Positions 22,095 through 31,640 of a stretch of 64,000 nt of DNA are shown one piece after another. Made by a program: the position numbers and the translations under genes. This DNA is from Peptoniphilus equinus. GTDB taxonomy: Bacteria > Bacillota > Clostridia > Tissierellales > Peptoniphilaceae. The stretch is taken from assembly GCF_027921445.1 (NCBI RefSeq), contig NZ_CP115667.1, forward strand, positions 682,001-746,000. Reading direction: 5' to 3'. Positions within the stretch are counted from its first letter, which is position 1. The number at the start of each line of letters is the position of its first letter. A model generated the notes under the pieces. It had not been told where the DNA came from. It did no database searches and was given only the letters and a program-made list of their open reading frames with translations.

Positions 22095-23054
22095 GTGAAA
22101 CTACTTTTTGATGCGCAAGGTGGCGATCATGCACCGGAGGAAATTGTAGAAGGTGCCAAACTCGCTCAACGTGAACTGGGAATTGCGGTAGGACTAATTG
22201 GCAACACCGATGTCTTGGCTCCTATGGCTGAAAGTATACCACTCCATCATGCGGGTGAAGTCATTGAAAATAATGAGGATCCGGCGATGGCCCTTCGTCG
22301 CAAAAAAGATGCATCTTTGACTAAGGGACTGGCATTGGTCAAAGATGGTACCTATGATGGATTCATTAGCGCGGGCTCAACAGGGGCACTTCTGGCAGGA
22401 GGACTCTTTATTGTGGGGCGGATTCCCGGAATTAAACGGGCTGTTTTGCCGACGCCAATTCCGACAGTCAAGGGAACGACCTATGTGGTGGATTCCGGAG
22501 CCAATATGGATACAACACCGGAGCTCTTGTTGCAGTTTGCAGTCATGGGCAGTGAATATGCGAAGGTGAAAGGGATTGATAATCCTCGCATCGGTTTACT
22601 CAATGTCGGCGAAGAAGCTCACAAAGGTAACGCTCTGGTCAAAAAGACCTATGAACTTTTACAAGACAGCGACTTAAACTTTATTGGCAATGTGGAAGCT
22701 CGCACCCTTTTTGAAGGGATATGTGATGTGTTGGTCACCGACGGCTTTGCCGGGAATGTCCTTTTAAAGACCACTGAAGGTGTGGCAAGTTATGTATTCC
22801 ATGAAATAAAAGCATCTTTAGCAGGGCTTGAACCCCATGAACAACAAGTGGTGGCTAAGATTTTAGGCGGTTTTAAACATAAAGTCAGTTATGAAGAAGT
22901 GGGCGGGGCGCTCTTGCTTGGCATTAACGGCATCCTCATCAAAGCCCATGGCAGTTCAAAACGCCGCGCTATTTTCAATGCAGCGAAAGAAGCACAAACT
23001 ATTTATGAACAAAATATTGTGACACATATAAAACAAGTAATGGAGGATTTATGA
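22095..23054 (+). CDS. plsX: Phosphate acyltransferase PlsX
   Basis: Converts acyl-ACP to acyl-phosphate, the first step of phospholipid synthesis in Gram-positives. The start is GTG at 22095, four bases after GGAGGG, giving VKLLFDAQGGDHAPEEIV; the frame stays open upstream but the extra codons do not look like PlsX. Family segments include FISAGSTGALLAGG, VVDSGANMDT, NVGEEAHKGN and VTDGFAGNVLLKTTEG. It has 319 residues. acpP, encoding the acyl donor's carrier, follows with a 4-base overlap. Confidence 0.95.
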   Translation: MKLLFDAQGGDHAPEEIVEGAKLAQRELGIAVGLIGNTDVLAPMAESIPLHHAGEVIENNEDPAMALRRKKDASLTKGLALVKDGTYDGFISAGSTGALLAGGLFIVGRIPGIKRAVLPTPIPTVKGTTYVVDSGANMDTTPELLLQFAVMGSEYAKVKGIDNPRIGLLNVGEEAHKGNALVKKTYELLQDSDLNFIGNVEARTLFEGICDVLVTDGFAGNVLLKTTEGVASYVFHEIKASLAGLEPHEQQVVAKILGGFKHKVSYEEVGGALLLGINGILIKAHGSSKRRAIFNAAKEAQTIYEQNIVTHIKQVMEDL

Positions 23055-23284
23055 GAGATAAAATTTTAGGATTAATTGCAGATCAATTTGAATTAGATAT
23101 CGATGAAATCGATGATGAAATGAGAATTGTCGAGGATTTAGGTGCCGATTCCATTGATGTAGTGGAACTCGTTATGAGCATTGAAGATGAGTTCTCCATT
23201 GAGCTTGATGAAGAACACATCAAAGAGCTCTCTACAGTAGGGGATATCATTGAGTACGCTCAAGAACTCAACCTGGAAGGCTGA
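23051..23284 (+). CDS. acpP: Acyl carrier protein
   Basis: 77-residue acidic carrier protein. The phosphopantetheine attachment serine is Ser34 in LGADSIDVVELVM, followed by IEDEFSIELDEEHI. It is coupled to plsX by an ATGA overlap and is itself overlapped by 35 bases by rnc. The plsX-acpP-rnc-smc-ftsY order is standard for Firmicutes; fabD/fabG between plsX and acpP are absent here. Confidence 0.96.
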   Translation: MRDKILGLIADQFELDIDEIDDEMRIVEDLGADSIDVVELVMSIEDEFSIELDEEHIKELSTVGDIIEYAQELNLEG

Positions 23285-23948
23285 GCTCACTCGGTTTCAA
23301 AAAATCCTGGGGTATGAGTTTAGGGATGTCCTCTATTTGCAAACTGCATTGACGCATTCATCCTATGCCCATGAGCATGGGGTGAAAGATAATGAGCGAT
23401 TGGAGTTTTTAGGGGACAGTGTGCTTCAGCTTATCATCAGCGATTATTTTTTCGACAGTTTGCCGGAAGATCAGGAAGGCAAGCTCACATCCTATCGTCG
23501 GACCGTGGTCAGTGAAGAAGGTTTGCTTTACGTGGCCCAGGATTTGAATCTGGGTCGTATCATTCGACTGGGCAAAGGGGAAGAAAAGCATGGCGGCAGT
23601 CGCAAGAATCATATTCTGGCGGATGCTGTGGAAGCGCTGATCGGTGCCATCTATAAGGATGGCGGATATACTGCGGCGAATACTTTTGTCCTGACTCAGT
23701 TTAAACCTTATTTTTCCATGGAAAAACTTAAAGCCGCCGTCGATGCTAAAAGCGCTTTACAGGAGTTGCTATTCCAAACGGATCGCCGTCCCGTGTATAC
23801 CTGTGTGGGAGAAAGCGGATCGGACGATCACAAGACTTTTACTTGTGATGTCTCCGTCGATGGCAAGGTTATTGCTCGCGGCACAGGCACATCGAAAAAA
23901 AGGGCGGAAAAAATGGCAGCTCAAATTGCTTTAGAAAGATTACGATGA
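23250..23948 (+). CDS. rnc: Ribonuclease III
   Basis: Double-stranded RNA endonuclease for rRNA and mRNA processing. The catalytic domain carries ALTHSSYAHE and the signature NERLEFLGDSVLQL (about 48-61) plus ADAVEALIGAIYKDGG; the C-terminal dsRBD is at about 160-232 (KKRAEKMAAQIALE). The only usable start is TTG 23250, six bases after AGGGG, so the gene begins inside acpP. It is 232 residues long. The Elp3-like gene follows with an ATGA overlap. Confidence 0.94.
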   Translation: MSTLKNSTWKAELTRFQKILGYEFRDVLYLQTALTHSSYAHEHGVKDNERLEFLGDSVLQLIISDYFFDSLPEDQEGKLTSYRRTVVSEEGLLYVAQDLNLGRIIRLGKGEEKHGGSRKNHILADAVEALIGAIYKDGGYTAANTFVLTQFKPYFSMEKLKAAVDAKSALQELLFQTDRRPVYTCVGESGSDDHKTFTCDVSVDGKVIARGTGTSKKRAEKMAAQIALERLR

Positions 23949-24958
23949 GTAAAAAAAATATTATTCCCATTTTTGTACCTCATGAAGGTTGCCCGGAAAA
24001 CTGCGTATTTTGCAATCAAAAACGTATCACCGGCATTGAGACGACCTTAAGTATTGATGCCATGCAAAAGCTTATACGAGAGCAGCTGCGTTATTTTGCC
24101 AACGAAGCGCCTGTTGAAGTCGCCCTCTACGGAGGGTCTTTTACTGCCTTAAAACAGGAGACGCAAGAGCGGTTTCTGGAAGGTATTGAACCGTTTATTG
24201 TGTCGAAAGACGTGGCAAGTATTCGCATATCTACAAGGCCGGATGCCATCAATCTCTCAGAGCTTGAGTTTTTACGAATTCATCATGTCAGAACCATAGA
24301 ACTCGGGATTCAAAGCTTAGATGAGGAAGTGCTGAGTGGATCTCGACGAGGTTACCATGCAGATATCGTAGCTCCTGTAGCTGCATTGATTAAGCGCAAA
24401 GGCTTTGAGCTCGGTCTGCAGCAAATGTTGGGTCTGCCAAAAGACACGCTGAAAAAAAGTGTGGCAACAGCGCGATCACTCATTGCCATGGAACCGAACT
24501 TTGTACGTATTTATCCCACCTTGGTTATTAAAGATACGCCTCTTGCACGAGCCTACAGTCGAGGTGGCTATGAGCCTTTATCCCTAGAGGATGCCGTGGT
24601 TTGGTTAAAGACTATTATGCCGCTGTACGACAAAGCGGGGATACCGGTTATTCGAGTCGGCTTGCAAGTGACAGAGTCCATCAATGAAGGCAAAGATGTA
24701 TTGGCCGGGCCTTTTCATCCTGCGCTGCGAGAGCTGGCAGAAACTGAGCTTTTGGTGGAGAGGGTGATTGCTACGGTACCTACGGTAAAGTACGGGTTAT
24801 CTTTTCGTGGACCTGGACGCCTGATTTCCCTTCTGGTTGGCAATAAAGGGTGCGGCAGACAGCGCCTTGAGACGTATTACAATATGAAGATTGCGTTTGC
24901 ATTTGCCGATGAAGGACACCTCGTTGCGGATGTAGACGGTAAAGATGTGATCATATGA
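23945..24958 (+). CDS. Radical SAM protein, Elp3-like
   Basis: A 337-residue radical SAM enzyme. The [4Fe-4S] motif is Cys16-x3-Cys20-x2-Cys23 (GCPENCVFCNQKRITG), followed by ALYGGSFTAL, RISTRPDAI and ELGIQSLDEEVLSGSRRG, which match the Elp3/YhcC-type family. It lacks a C-terminal GNAT acetyltransferase domain, so it is not a full tRNA-modifying Elp3. The gene regularly sits between rnc and smc in clostridia, but its substrate is not known to me. Confidence 0.85.
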   Translation: MSKKNIIPIFVPHEGCPENCVFCNQKRITGIETTLSIDAMQKLIREQLRYFANEAPVEVALYGGSFTALKQETQERFLEGIEPFIVSKDVASIRISTRPDAINLSELEFLRIHHVRTIELGIQSLDEEVLSGSRRGYHADIVAPVAALIKRKGFELGLQQMLGLPKDTLKKSVATARSLIAMEPNFVRIYPTLVIKDTPLARAYSRGGYEPLSLEDAVVWLKTIMPLYDKAGIPVIRVGLQVTESINEGKDVLAGPFHPALRELAETELLVERVIATVPTVKYGLSFRGPGRLISLLVGNKGCGRQRLETYYNMKIAFAFADEGHLVADVDGKDVII

Positions 24959-27900
24959 TTTTAAAAACATTGTACATACAGGGATTTAAATCCTTTTTAC
25001 ACAAGACAAAAATAGATTTTAATGAAGACATTACGTGTATCGTAGGGCCCAATGGCAGCGGCAAGTCCAACATTACCGACGCCATCAATTGGGTGTTGGG
25101 GGAAAACAGTGCCAAGTCCCTTCGAGGTAGCCGTATGGAAGATGTCATCTTCTCCGGTACGGACAAACGTCATGGAACGGGTTTTGCCGAAGTGACTATT
25201 GTCTTTGGCAATGACGACGGTGCAATTCCATTGGATTTTAAGGAAGTGCAGATCACCCGCCGTATGTACCGGTCGTTAGAATCGGTGTTTATGATTAACA
25301 ACGTCAAATGTCGCTTAAAAGACATTAAAGAGTTGTTTTTAGATACAGGTATCGGCAAAGATGGGTACTCTCTTATCGGCCAGGGTCAAATTGAAGGCAT
25401 CTTGAGCTCAAAACCTGAGGATCGTCGTCAAATTTTTGAAGAGGCGGCAGGGGTGTCCAAGTATAAGCTCAGAAAACATGAAAGTGAACTGAAACTCAAA
25501 CGCACCATGGAGAATCTCACACGACTTCAGGATATCATCCGGGAGTTGGAGCTGAGAGAAGATGAGCTACGTGAGGCTTCAGAGAAGGCATTGCGCTATT
25601 TGAGCTACCAAGATGAGTTAAAAACACTGGAAATCGGTCTTGCGGCGCAAGAGATGGAAAAGCTGAATGCGTTAAAGGACGAAGATGAAGCAGCGTTACT
25701 GCACCTTAATGAGTCATTAGCACTTGCGTTGAATACCTTTGATACCATCAAACAGGATCTGGAGGTGTTAAAGCGTGACGAAGAGGCTTCTCGAACTGAG
25801 TTGGATCGAGTGGCGCAGCATAGTAAAGATGTGAGCGCCACTCTTTATGAGCAAAAAAATGCGTTATCCATTTTAGAATTGGAGTATAAAAAACATCAAG
25901 ATGATTTGGAAACAGCTTATGCTGCCGCAACCCATCGACAAGGACACATTGACACATTGCATACAGATCTTAAGCAGAAGGACGAGATTCGAGGCAATCT
26001 TGAAACTGAGCTTGAAGCCGCACGTGACGAGCTGGCTGCAGTGGAGTTCGAACTGAAGGTCAAAAGAGACGATCTGACCAAAGGGGAAGCAACTTTTCAA
26101 TCGTTGCAAGCACAGTATGTGAAGCGGGAACAGGAACGCGCTGCTTTGGAATCAAAAATAAGTCTTGTTGAAGTGATGGCACAGGAAAAAGCGACGCGCA
26201 GGACTCAGCTCCAAACCACTGTTGAGAAGCTGAACAGCAGCACGATAGAGCTTGAACAAGCAATATGTGATGCTAAAGTACACTATAAAGATGCGGGCCA
26301 GAAGCGACAGACCCTTCAAGAGACTCAAGCCACACTTGAAACTGCGATAAGAACACATGAGGCGGCAGGTGCAACCTTGCAGAAGACCTTAGCGGACAAA
26401 ACTAAACTTTACAACCAACAGGAAGCCCATTACAAGGCCTTGCAAAATTTGGAACGCTCTTATGAAGGTTATAACAAAAGTGTCAAAAGTCTCATGCAGC
26501 TTGTCGAATCCGGCAGCTTTCCTGGGATTGTCGGGCCTGTTGCAGATAACTTTCGGGTGGAAAAAACTTATGAGACAGCTATCTCGGTAGCACTGGGAGG
26601 AGCATTACAACACGTCATTGTCGATACTTTGCAGTCGGCAAAAGAGGTCATTGATCATTTAAATAAGCATAATATGGGTCGTGTGACGTTACTGCCCATG
26701 GATACTATTAAAGGGACAAGACCGGATGTGACCTTAGATGGTGATGTGATTGGTTTTGCCCATGAGCTGATTGCTTATAATAAAGCTTATGACGCCATTT
26801 TCAAAAATCTCTTAGGGCGCACTTTAGTCGTGAAAGATTTTAATACCGGAGCCAAGGTGTTAAAGCGCTACCAACAGCGTTTTCGTGTCGTGAGTTTACG
26901 CGGCGACAGTTTCAACACGTCCGGATCGGTAACAGGCGGTAGTTTGAACAAGTATAACCAAAACATTCTCTCAAGAAAGAATGAACTGGCCGAGCTGAAC
27001 GCTCAGCTCACTCGGGAACGAGGCGCGCTGGATATGCTCCAACAGGATCTGCAGGACACACTTACTTCATTAAAGCAAACCCAAGCACGACATAGCGAGG
27101 TCAGCGAGGCTATTGAAGACATTGGAAAAAGCCAGCTGAAATTAGAAAATCGTTTGGATGTTTTACATACATCCCTCAAGTCCAATCAAGGTTATTGGAC
27201 ACGCTATAATGATGAATTACAGCATTTGGAACTGCAAATACGTGATGACACCCTGTCAGCGGCCAAGCTCCATGATGCCTTGGTTGAGCTTGGCCCCCAA
27301 GAAGAGACAGCGGGGTTGAGTGATGATTTAGATATTTTGAAGCGGGAGCTTGAGAGAGCAACGGAGCAAAAATTGGAGTGCTCGGTGGCATTGAACGCAG
27401 TGGAAGCAAGGCTTCGCGAGCTGGATACGGAGACCACACGGCTTAGCGCAGAATTAGAAGCTGCTTATACGGAAGAAACCGCATCCAATGCGCACATCGT
27501 CCAGCTGAAGACGACTCTTGACGAAGAGGCAACAAAACTGGCAGAAGCACAGGATCATCTAAATATCTTAGATAGCAACAGTTGTGACGTTTTGGAACGT
27601 GAAGCTTCACTGAAAGACGCTTTACACACTCTCACGGACACTATAGCATCTAAAATTGATGTCCTAGAAACGGTGCGGGAATCACGCTATAGTTTAGAAC
27701 AAGATAAAGTCAAACTGGAAGGCAAAATTGAACGGACTTGTGACCGCATGCAGAGTATGATGGAAAATCTCTATGAAGCTTATGGCGAAGTCACTTTAAT
27801 TAAGGCGGATGCGCGTATCACTAAGACGTCGGTTCAAGAGTTGAAGCAAGCTATGCAAGCCTTGGGTCAGGTCAATGTCACCGCGCCGCAAGAGTATGCG

Positions 27901-28446
27901 GAGCTCTCGGAGCGTCTGAACTTCAATCGAATTCAGCAGCAGGACCTTTTTGACGCCAAAGAGGAGATTGATGAAATTATTCAAAACTTGGAAAGGGAGA
28001 TGAAGACCCGTTTCACTAAAACCTTTAACAAGGTGTCTAAGTATTTTTCTGAAATTTTTGTCCAACTTTTTGGCGGCGGACGTGCCACTATTGAGTTGGA
28101 GGACAGTACTTTAGCTGGAGGCATCGAAATTAAAGCTGAACCGCCGGGTAAAAAGCTTCAGTCGCTTTCGCTTCTTTCCGGAGGCGAGCGTGCTCTGACT
28201 GCTGTGGCATTGTTATTTGCGCTGCTCAAAGTAAGGCCTGCACCGTTTTGTATTTTAGATGAAATCGATGCGGCTCTTGACGATGCCAATATTAAAAAAT
28301 ATGCGGACTATTTAATGACTTTAGAGGATATTCAATTTATAATAATTACACATAGAAAATTAACTATGGAAATAGCCAATGTCCTTTACGGCGTGACCAT
28401 GGAAGAAGAAGGCATCAGTAAAATTGTTGCCGTAAAATTGGATTAG
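24955..28446 (+). CDS. smc: Chromosome segregation protein SMC
   Basis: The large ATPase of the Smc-ScpAB condensin, 1163 residues. The N-terminal head has GPNGSGKSNITDAINWVLGE (about 32); two long coiled-coil arms flank a hinge at about 505-660 (GIVGPVADNFRVEKTYETAI ... GDSFNTSGSVTGGS); the C-terminal head holds the signature LLSGGERALTAVALLFAL and Walker B FCILDEIDAALDDAN. An ATGA overlap joins it to the previous gene and ftsY follows after nine bases with a GGAGGAA SD. scpA and scpB are at 5.7-6.9 kb. Confidence 0.97.
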   Translation: MILKTLYIQGFKSFLHKTKIDFNEDITCIVGPNGSGKSNITDAINWVLGENSAKSLRGSRMEDVIFSGTDKRHGTGFAEVTIVFGNDDGAIPLDFKEVQITRRMYRSLESVFMINNVKCRLKDIKELFLDTGIGKDGYSLIGQGQIEGILSSKPEDRRQIFEEAAGVSKYKLRKHESELKLKRTMENLTRLQDIIRELELREDELREASEKALRYLSYQDELKTLEIGLAAQEMEKLNALKDEDEAALLHLNESLALALNTFDTIKQDLEVLKRDEEASRTELDRVAQHSKDVSATLYEQKNALSILELEYKKHQDDLETAYAAATHRQGHIDTLHTDLKQKDEIRGNLETELEAARDELAAVEFELKVKRDDLTKGEATFQSLQAQYVKREQERAALESKISLVEVMAQEKATRRTQLQTTVEKLNSSTIELEQAICDAKVHYKDAGQKRQTLQETQATLETAIRTHEAAGATLQKTLADKTKLYNQQEAHYKALQNLERSYEGYNKSVKSLMQLVESGSFPGIVGPVADNFRVEKTYETAISVALGGALQHVIVDTLQSAKEVIDHLNKHNMGRVTLLPMDTIKGTRPDVTLDGDVIGFAHELIAYNKAYDAIFKNLLGRTLVVKDFNTGAKVLKRYQQRFRVVSLRGDSFNTSGSVTGGSLNKYNQNILSRKNELAELNAQLTRERGALDMLQQDLQDTLTSLKQTQARHSEVSEAIEDIGKSQLKLENRLDVLHTSLKSNQGYWTRYNDELQHLELQIRDDTLSAAKLHDALVELGPQEETAGLSDDLDILKRELERATEQKLECSVALNAVEARLRELDTETTRLSAELEAAYTEETASNAHIVQLKTTLDEEATKLAEAQDHLNILDSNSCDVLEREASLKDALHTLTDTIASKIDVLETVRESRYSLEQDKVKLEGKIERTCDRMQSMMENLYEAYGEVTLIKADARITKTSVQELKQAMQALGQVNVTAPQEYAELSERLNFNRIQQQDLFDAKEEIDEIIQNLEREMKTRFTKTFNKVSKYFSEIFVQLFGGGRATIELEDSTLAGGIEIKAEPPGKKLQSLSLLSGGERALTAVALLFALLKVRPAPFCILDEIDAALDDANIKKYADYLMTLEDIQFIIITHRKLTMEIANVLYGVTMEEEGISKIVAVKLD

Positions 28447-28455
28447 GAGGAAACT

Positions 28456-29964
28456 ATGTTTGAATGGCTGAAAAAGAAATTAAAAGGGGATACTACCACT
28501 GAACCTGAAACCCTTATAACGCCGCAGGAAGCGGAATTACTCGAAGAGCCAACTGCCATCGATCTTCAAGACACCCTGGATCCAAACGAAATTGAGACAA
28601 TTGATCAATCACAAGACTTGGATACTCAATCACAGGAGTCTGAGTTTGTCGAACCTTTGGAGTCCCCTCAGCTCAGTCAAGATACTGTGACAACCTCAAT
28701 AGCACCGAGCCCGGATGAGGGGGACAGGCTTGTTGTTGACAATGGCCCTTCCGAAAGTCATGAATCTATTAGACTGACAGGGGAAGCGGAGTTGCTTCAA
28801 GATGCTGAAACGGAAATTTCTGATGTGACACCGGGGGATGTTGAACTCGACGATGTGTCATGGGAGACGGGCCGATATGATAAGGAAGTCGAAGGAGACT
28901 CGGTATCGGAACCGGAGGCATCGGAATCCGAAATGACCGTGGTAGCGGACGATATCGAGTCACATGACGAGGAACAGAAGACGTCCGATACGGTTCAAAC
29001 GACAGAGGACAGTTTCGATAGTCATACGGAAGCCTTGCAACCGGAAGCGCCTAAGTTGGGTTTCTTTCAAAAGCTTAAAAAAGGTTTATCTAAAACCAGA
29101 GAAGAGATGGGTGTGAAAATCAACACCGTTCTCGGTGCGTATGTGAAGATTGACGATGACCTTCTGGAGGATCTGGAAGATGTATTAATCTCGGCAGATA
29201 TCGGCATGACTACGACCATGACGCTTATCGACAATCTGCGCGAGACCATTATTCAAAATAAAGTCAACGATCCGAGCCAAGTCATGCCGCTGTTAAAAGA
29301 AGAGATTAAAAAGGCCATGAATCCGTCGCTAAATGCGGAAATTGAAACAGCCTCGCCAACGGTCATCCTCGTTATCGGAGTCAATGGAGTTGGTAAGACG
29401 ACGACTATCGGCAAACTTGCCGCCCGTTTAAAGGGAGAAGGGAAGTCAGTCATCATTGCTGCTGCCGATACCTTCCGTGCAGCTGCCATTGATCAGCTGA
29501 AAACCTGGGGGAGTCGTGCGGGTGTGGATGTTATTCATCATCAGGAAGGGGCCGATCCCGCTGCCGTGATTTATGACGGCATTCAAGCGGCAAAATCTCG
29601 CCGAAGTGACATTCTCATCTGTGATACGGCGGGCCGACTTCACAATAAAGCCAATTTGATGAAGGAGCTTGAAAAGATTAACCGTGTCATCGGAAGAGAC
29701 TTTCCGCAAGCTCATCGTGAAACGCTATTGGTCTTAGATGCGACTACAGGACAAAATGCGTTGTCTCAAGCCAAGACTTTTAATGAAGTCAGTGAGATTA
29801 CAGGCATTGTCCTGACCAAATTGGATGGCACGGCCAAGGGCGGTGTGATTATCGCCTTACAAAGCGAGCTGAATTTGCCGGTGAAGCTTGTCGGCGTCGG
29901 TGAAGGCGTGGATGACCTTCAGAAATTTAACATCGACGACTACGTTGATGCCATTATAGAGTGA
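28456..29964 (+). CDS. ftsY: Signal recognition particle receptor FtsY
   Basis: SRP receptor GTPase at the membrane. The first ~195 residues are a very acidic, low-complexity extension rich in Glu, Asp, Ser and Thr; the conserved NG domain begins near GFFQKLKKGLSKTREEMG. GTPase motifs: GVNGVGKTTTIGKLAA (about 308), AADTFRAAAIDQL, DTAGR and TKLDGTAKGG. The total of 502 residues is longer than many Gram-positive FtsY proteins because of the acidic extension. Partner ffh lies at 31.6 kb, separated by alr. Confidence 0.95.
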   Translation: MFEWLKKKLKGDTTTEPETLITPQEAELLEEPTAIDLQDTLDPNEIETIDQSQDLDTQSQESEFVEPLESPQLSQDTVTTSIAPSPDEGDRLVVDNGPSESHESIRLTGEAELLQDAETEISDVTPGDVELDDVSWETGRYDKEVEGDSVSEPEASESEMTVVADDIESHDEEQKTSDTVQTTEDSFDSHTEALQPEAPKLGFFQKLKKGLSKTREEMGVKINTVLGAYVKIDDDLLEDLEDVLISADIGMTTTMTLIDNLRETIIQNKVNDPSQVMPLLKEEIKKAMNPSLNAEIETASPTVILVIGVNGVGKTTTIGKLAARLKGEGKSVIIAAADTFRAAAIDQLKTWGSRAGVDVIHHQEGADPAAVIYDGIQAAKSRRSDILICDTAGRLHNKANLMKELEKINRVIGRDFPQAHRETLLVLDATTGQNALSQAKTFNEVSEITGIVLTKLDGTAKGGVIIALQSELNLPVKLVGVGEGVDDLQKFNIDDYVDAIIE

Positions 29965-29970
29965 GATGTT

Positions 29971-31125
29971 ATGGATTTACGACCAACAAAACTTGTCATT
30001 GATTTAGATAAGTTGAAGAACAACATAGATGTTATACGCCGTGACAGTGGGGATGCTCAGATCATAGGCATTGTCAAAAGCGATGCTTACGGCATGGGAG
30101 ATCTTGAAATTACACGGGAATTGATTGCCAATGGCATCACCCATGTTGCCGTAGCCAATGTGAGTGAAGCCTATCATCTGCGAACCCATTTCCCGAATTT
30201 AAAAATTCTTATCCTCGGTTATACGCCAGTGTCGTTGGTGGAATTTTGTATGGATCATGACATTACGCTGACCGTCTATGCATTGGACTTGGCTAAGGCC
30301 TACAACGATATTATGAATGCCGCAGGTAAAACGTTAAATATTCATGTTAAACTGGATACGGGTATGCATCGCTTAGGCTTTGACATTTCTGAGAAAGGTA
30401 AAGACGAAGTGCTGGAAGTGAGTCGCATGGAAGGACTTCACGTCACCGGCATCTTTTCCCACTTTGCAGATTCCGATGGCTCCGATGAAATTACTCGAGG
30501 GCAATATATGAGATTTATCCAATTCACGGACGCTTTGAAAGAACAAATGGACATCGGTATTCGGCACATTTCCAATAGCGGTGCCGTGATTCAATACAGT
30601 GAGTATCACTTAGATGCCATCCGACCCGGCATTGCGCTCTACGGGTCGTTTGATTGGAGTCGAGAGATCGGTGATGCGTTTGGTCTGGAATTTGTAGCAA
30701 GTCTTGTCACCGAGGTGGCCAGTGTGAAAACTCTCGGTCCGGGAGAAGGAATCAGCTACGGTCACAAGTATGTTACCGAGCGGCCAACTCAAGTTGTAGT
30801 ACTCCCTGTAGGTTATTCCGACGGGTTACTTCGCAGTATGACGGAAAGATTTGACGTGCTTATTCATGGCAGGCGATGTCCGCAAATCGGACTTATCTGC
30901 ATGGATCAGCTGATGGTGGATGCTACGGGACTGGATGTCAAAATTGGTGATGAAGTGGTGATTCTCGGCAAGCAGGGTGATGAAGAGATTACCCTTGAAG
31001 AGCTTGCTGAGGCATCAGGGGAGCCTAATACGCCTTTTCTCAGTCATCTGTCGCCGCGACTGACCCGGGTATACAAAAAAAACGGTCGAGTTATGCGAGT
31101 TGTTGAAGAAATCTTAGAAGGTTAA
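29971..31125 (+). CDS. alr: Alanine racemase
   Basis: PLP enzyme making D-alanine for peptidoglycan. Lys36 in GIVKSDAYGMG is the PLP lysine and the tyrosine in GEGISYGHKY (about 263) the second base; LDTGMHRLGF and IRPGIALYG are further landmarks. At 384 residues it is full length. It starts six bases after ftsY stops and ends in a terminator, so it is the last gene of the plsX operon. It separates ftsY from ylxM-ffh, an uncommon position. Confidence 0.95.
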   Translation: MDLRPTKLVIDLDKLKNNIDVIRRDSGDAQIIGIVKSDAYGMGDLEITRELIANGITHVAVANVSEAYHLRTHFPNLKILILGYTPVSLVEFCMDHDITLTVYALDLAKAYNDIMNAAGKTLNIHVKLDTGMHRLGFDISEKGKDEVLEVSRMEGLHVTGIFSHFADSDGSDEITRGQYMRFIQFTDALKEQMDIGIRHISNSGAVIQYSEYHLDAIRPGIALYGSFDWSREIGDAFGLEFVASLVTEVASVKTLGPGEGISYGHKYVTERPTQVVVLPVGYSDGLLRSMTERFDVLIHGRRCPQIGLICMDQLMVDATGLDVKIGDEVVILGKQGDEEITLEELAEASGEPNTPFLSHLSPRLTRVYKKNGRVMRVVEEILEG

Positions 31126-31134
31126 TGAATTAGA

Positions 31135-31159
31135 AAAGTCGGAGTGATCCGACTTTTTT
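31135..31159 (+). terminator. Intrinsic terminator after alr
   Basis: AAGTCGGA (31136-31143) and TCCGACTT surround GTGA, followed by a T-tract. It separates the smc-ftsY-alr unit from the SRP operon. Confidence 0.92.
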
Positions 31160-31206
31160 GCTTATAAGAGCAGGTGAAAGTTTTTTAGTAAAACGCCAAA
31201 TTTATC

Positions 31207-31260
31207 TTGACAAGAGACAGGCAGACCTATAGAATAATAGAGTCAATGAAAAAGATTGAC
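31207..31260 (+). promoter_or_regulatory. Promoter of the ylxM-ffh-rpsP operon with leader hairpin
   Basis: TTGACA (31207-31212) and TAGAAT (31230-31235) have 17-base spacing. The predicted transcript starts near 31242 and begins directly with GTCAAT (31242-31247), which can pair with ATTGAC (31255-31260), placing a small hairpin at the extreme 5' end just before the AAAGGAG SD. Such 5' hairpins can stabilise mRNA; this is inference. Confidence 0.8.
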
Positions 31261-31274
31261 CCAAAGGAGTGGCT

Positions 31275-31640
31275 ATGATTCAAGATTTTCTCGAGGTCAA
31301 CGGACTGTTGGACTTCTACGGCGACTTACTGAGTTCAAAACAGAAGCGGGCATTGTCCATGTACTACCAAGAGGATTTTACTTACAATGAGATTGCTGAA
31401 GAGCTTTCCATCTCCAAACAGGCAGTAGCCTTAACCATTAAGCGCGGGTTGCAAAACCTCGAGGATTTTGAAGGTACGTTGCACTTGGTGGAGAAACATA
31501 CACAAGCTGAAGTCCGGCGCCATCAAGTGAAAGAAGCTTTAAAAGCCTTGGAAGAAAACTCAACAGCCTTGGATCAGAAAGCCTACTTGGAACTCTATCA
31601 CTTACTACTGAGCGATGAGGAGGTTCAAAATGGTATTTGA
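31275..31640 (+). CDS. ylxM: YlxM family SRP-operon DNA/RNA-binding protein
   Basis: 121-residue helix-turn-helix protein of the YlxM/p13 family, resembling sigma-70 region 4 (YNEIAEELSISKQAVALTIK, about 42-61). Members are always encoded in front of ffh and may stimulate SRP GTPase cycling. AAAGGAG (31263-31269) sits five bases before ATG 31275, so this start is chosen over the upstream GTG. It overlaps ffh by 11 bases. Confidence 0.93.
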   Translation: MIQDFLEVNGLLDFYGDLLSSKQKRALSMYYQEDFTYNEIAEELSISKQAVALTIKRGLQNLEDFEGTLHLVEKHTQAEVRRHQVKEALKALEENSTALDQKAYLELYHLLLSDEEVQNGI

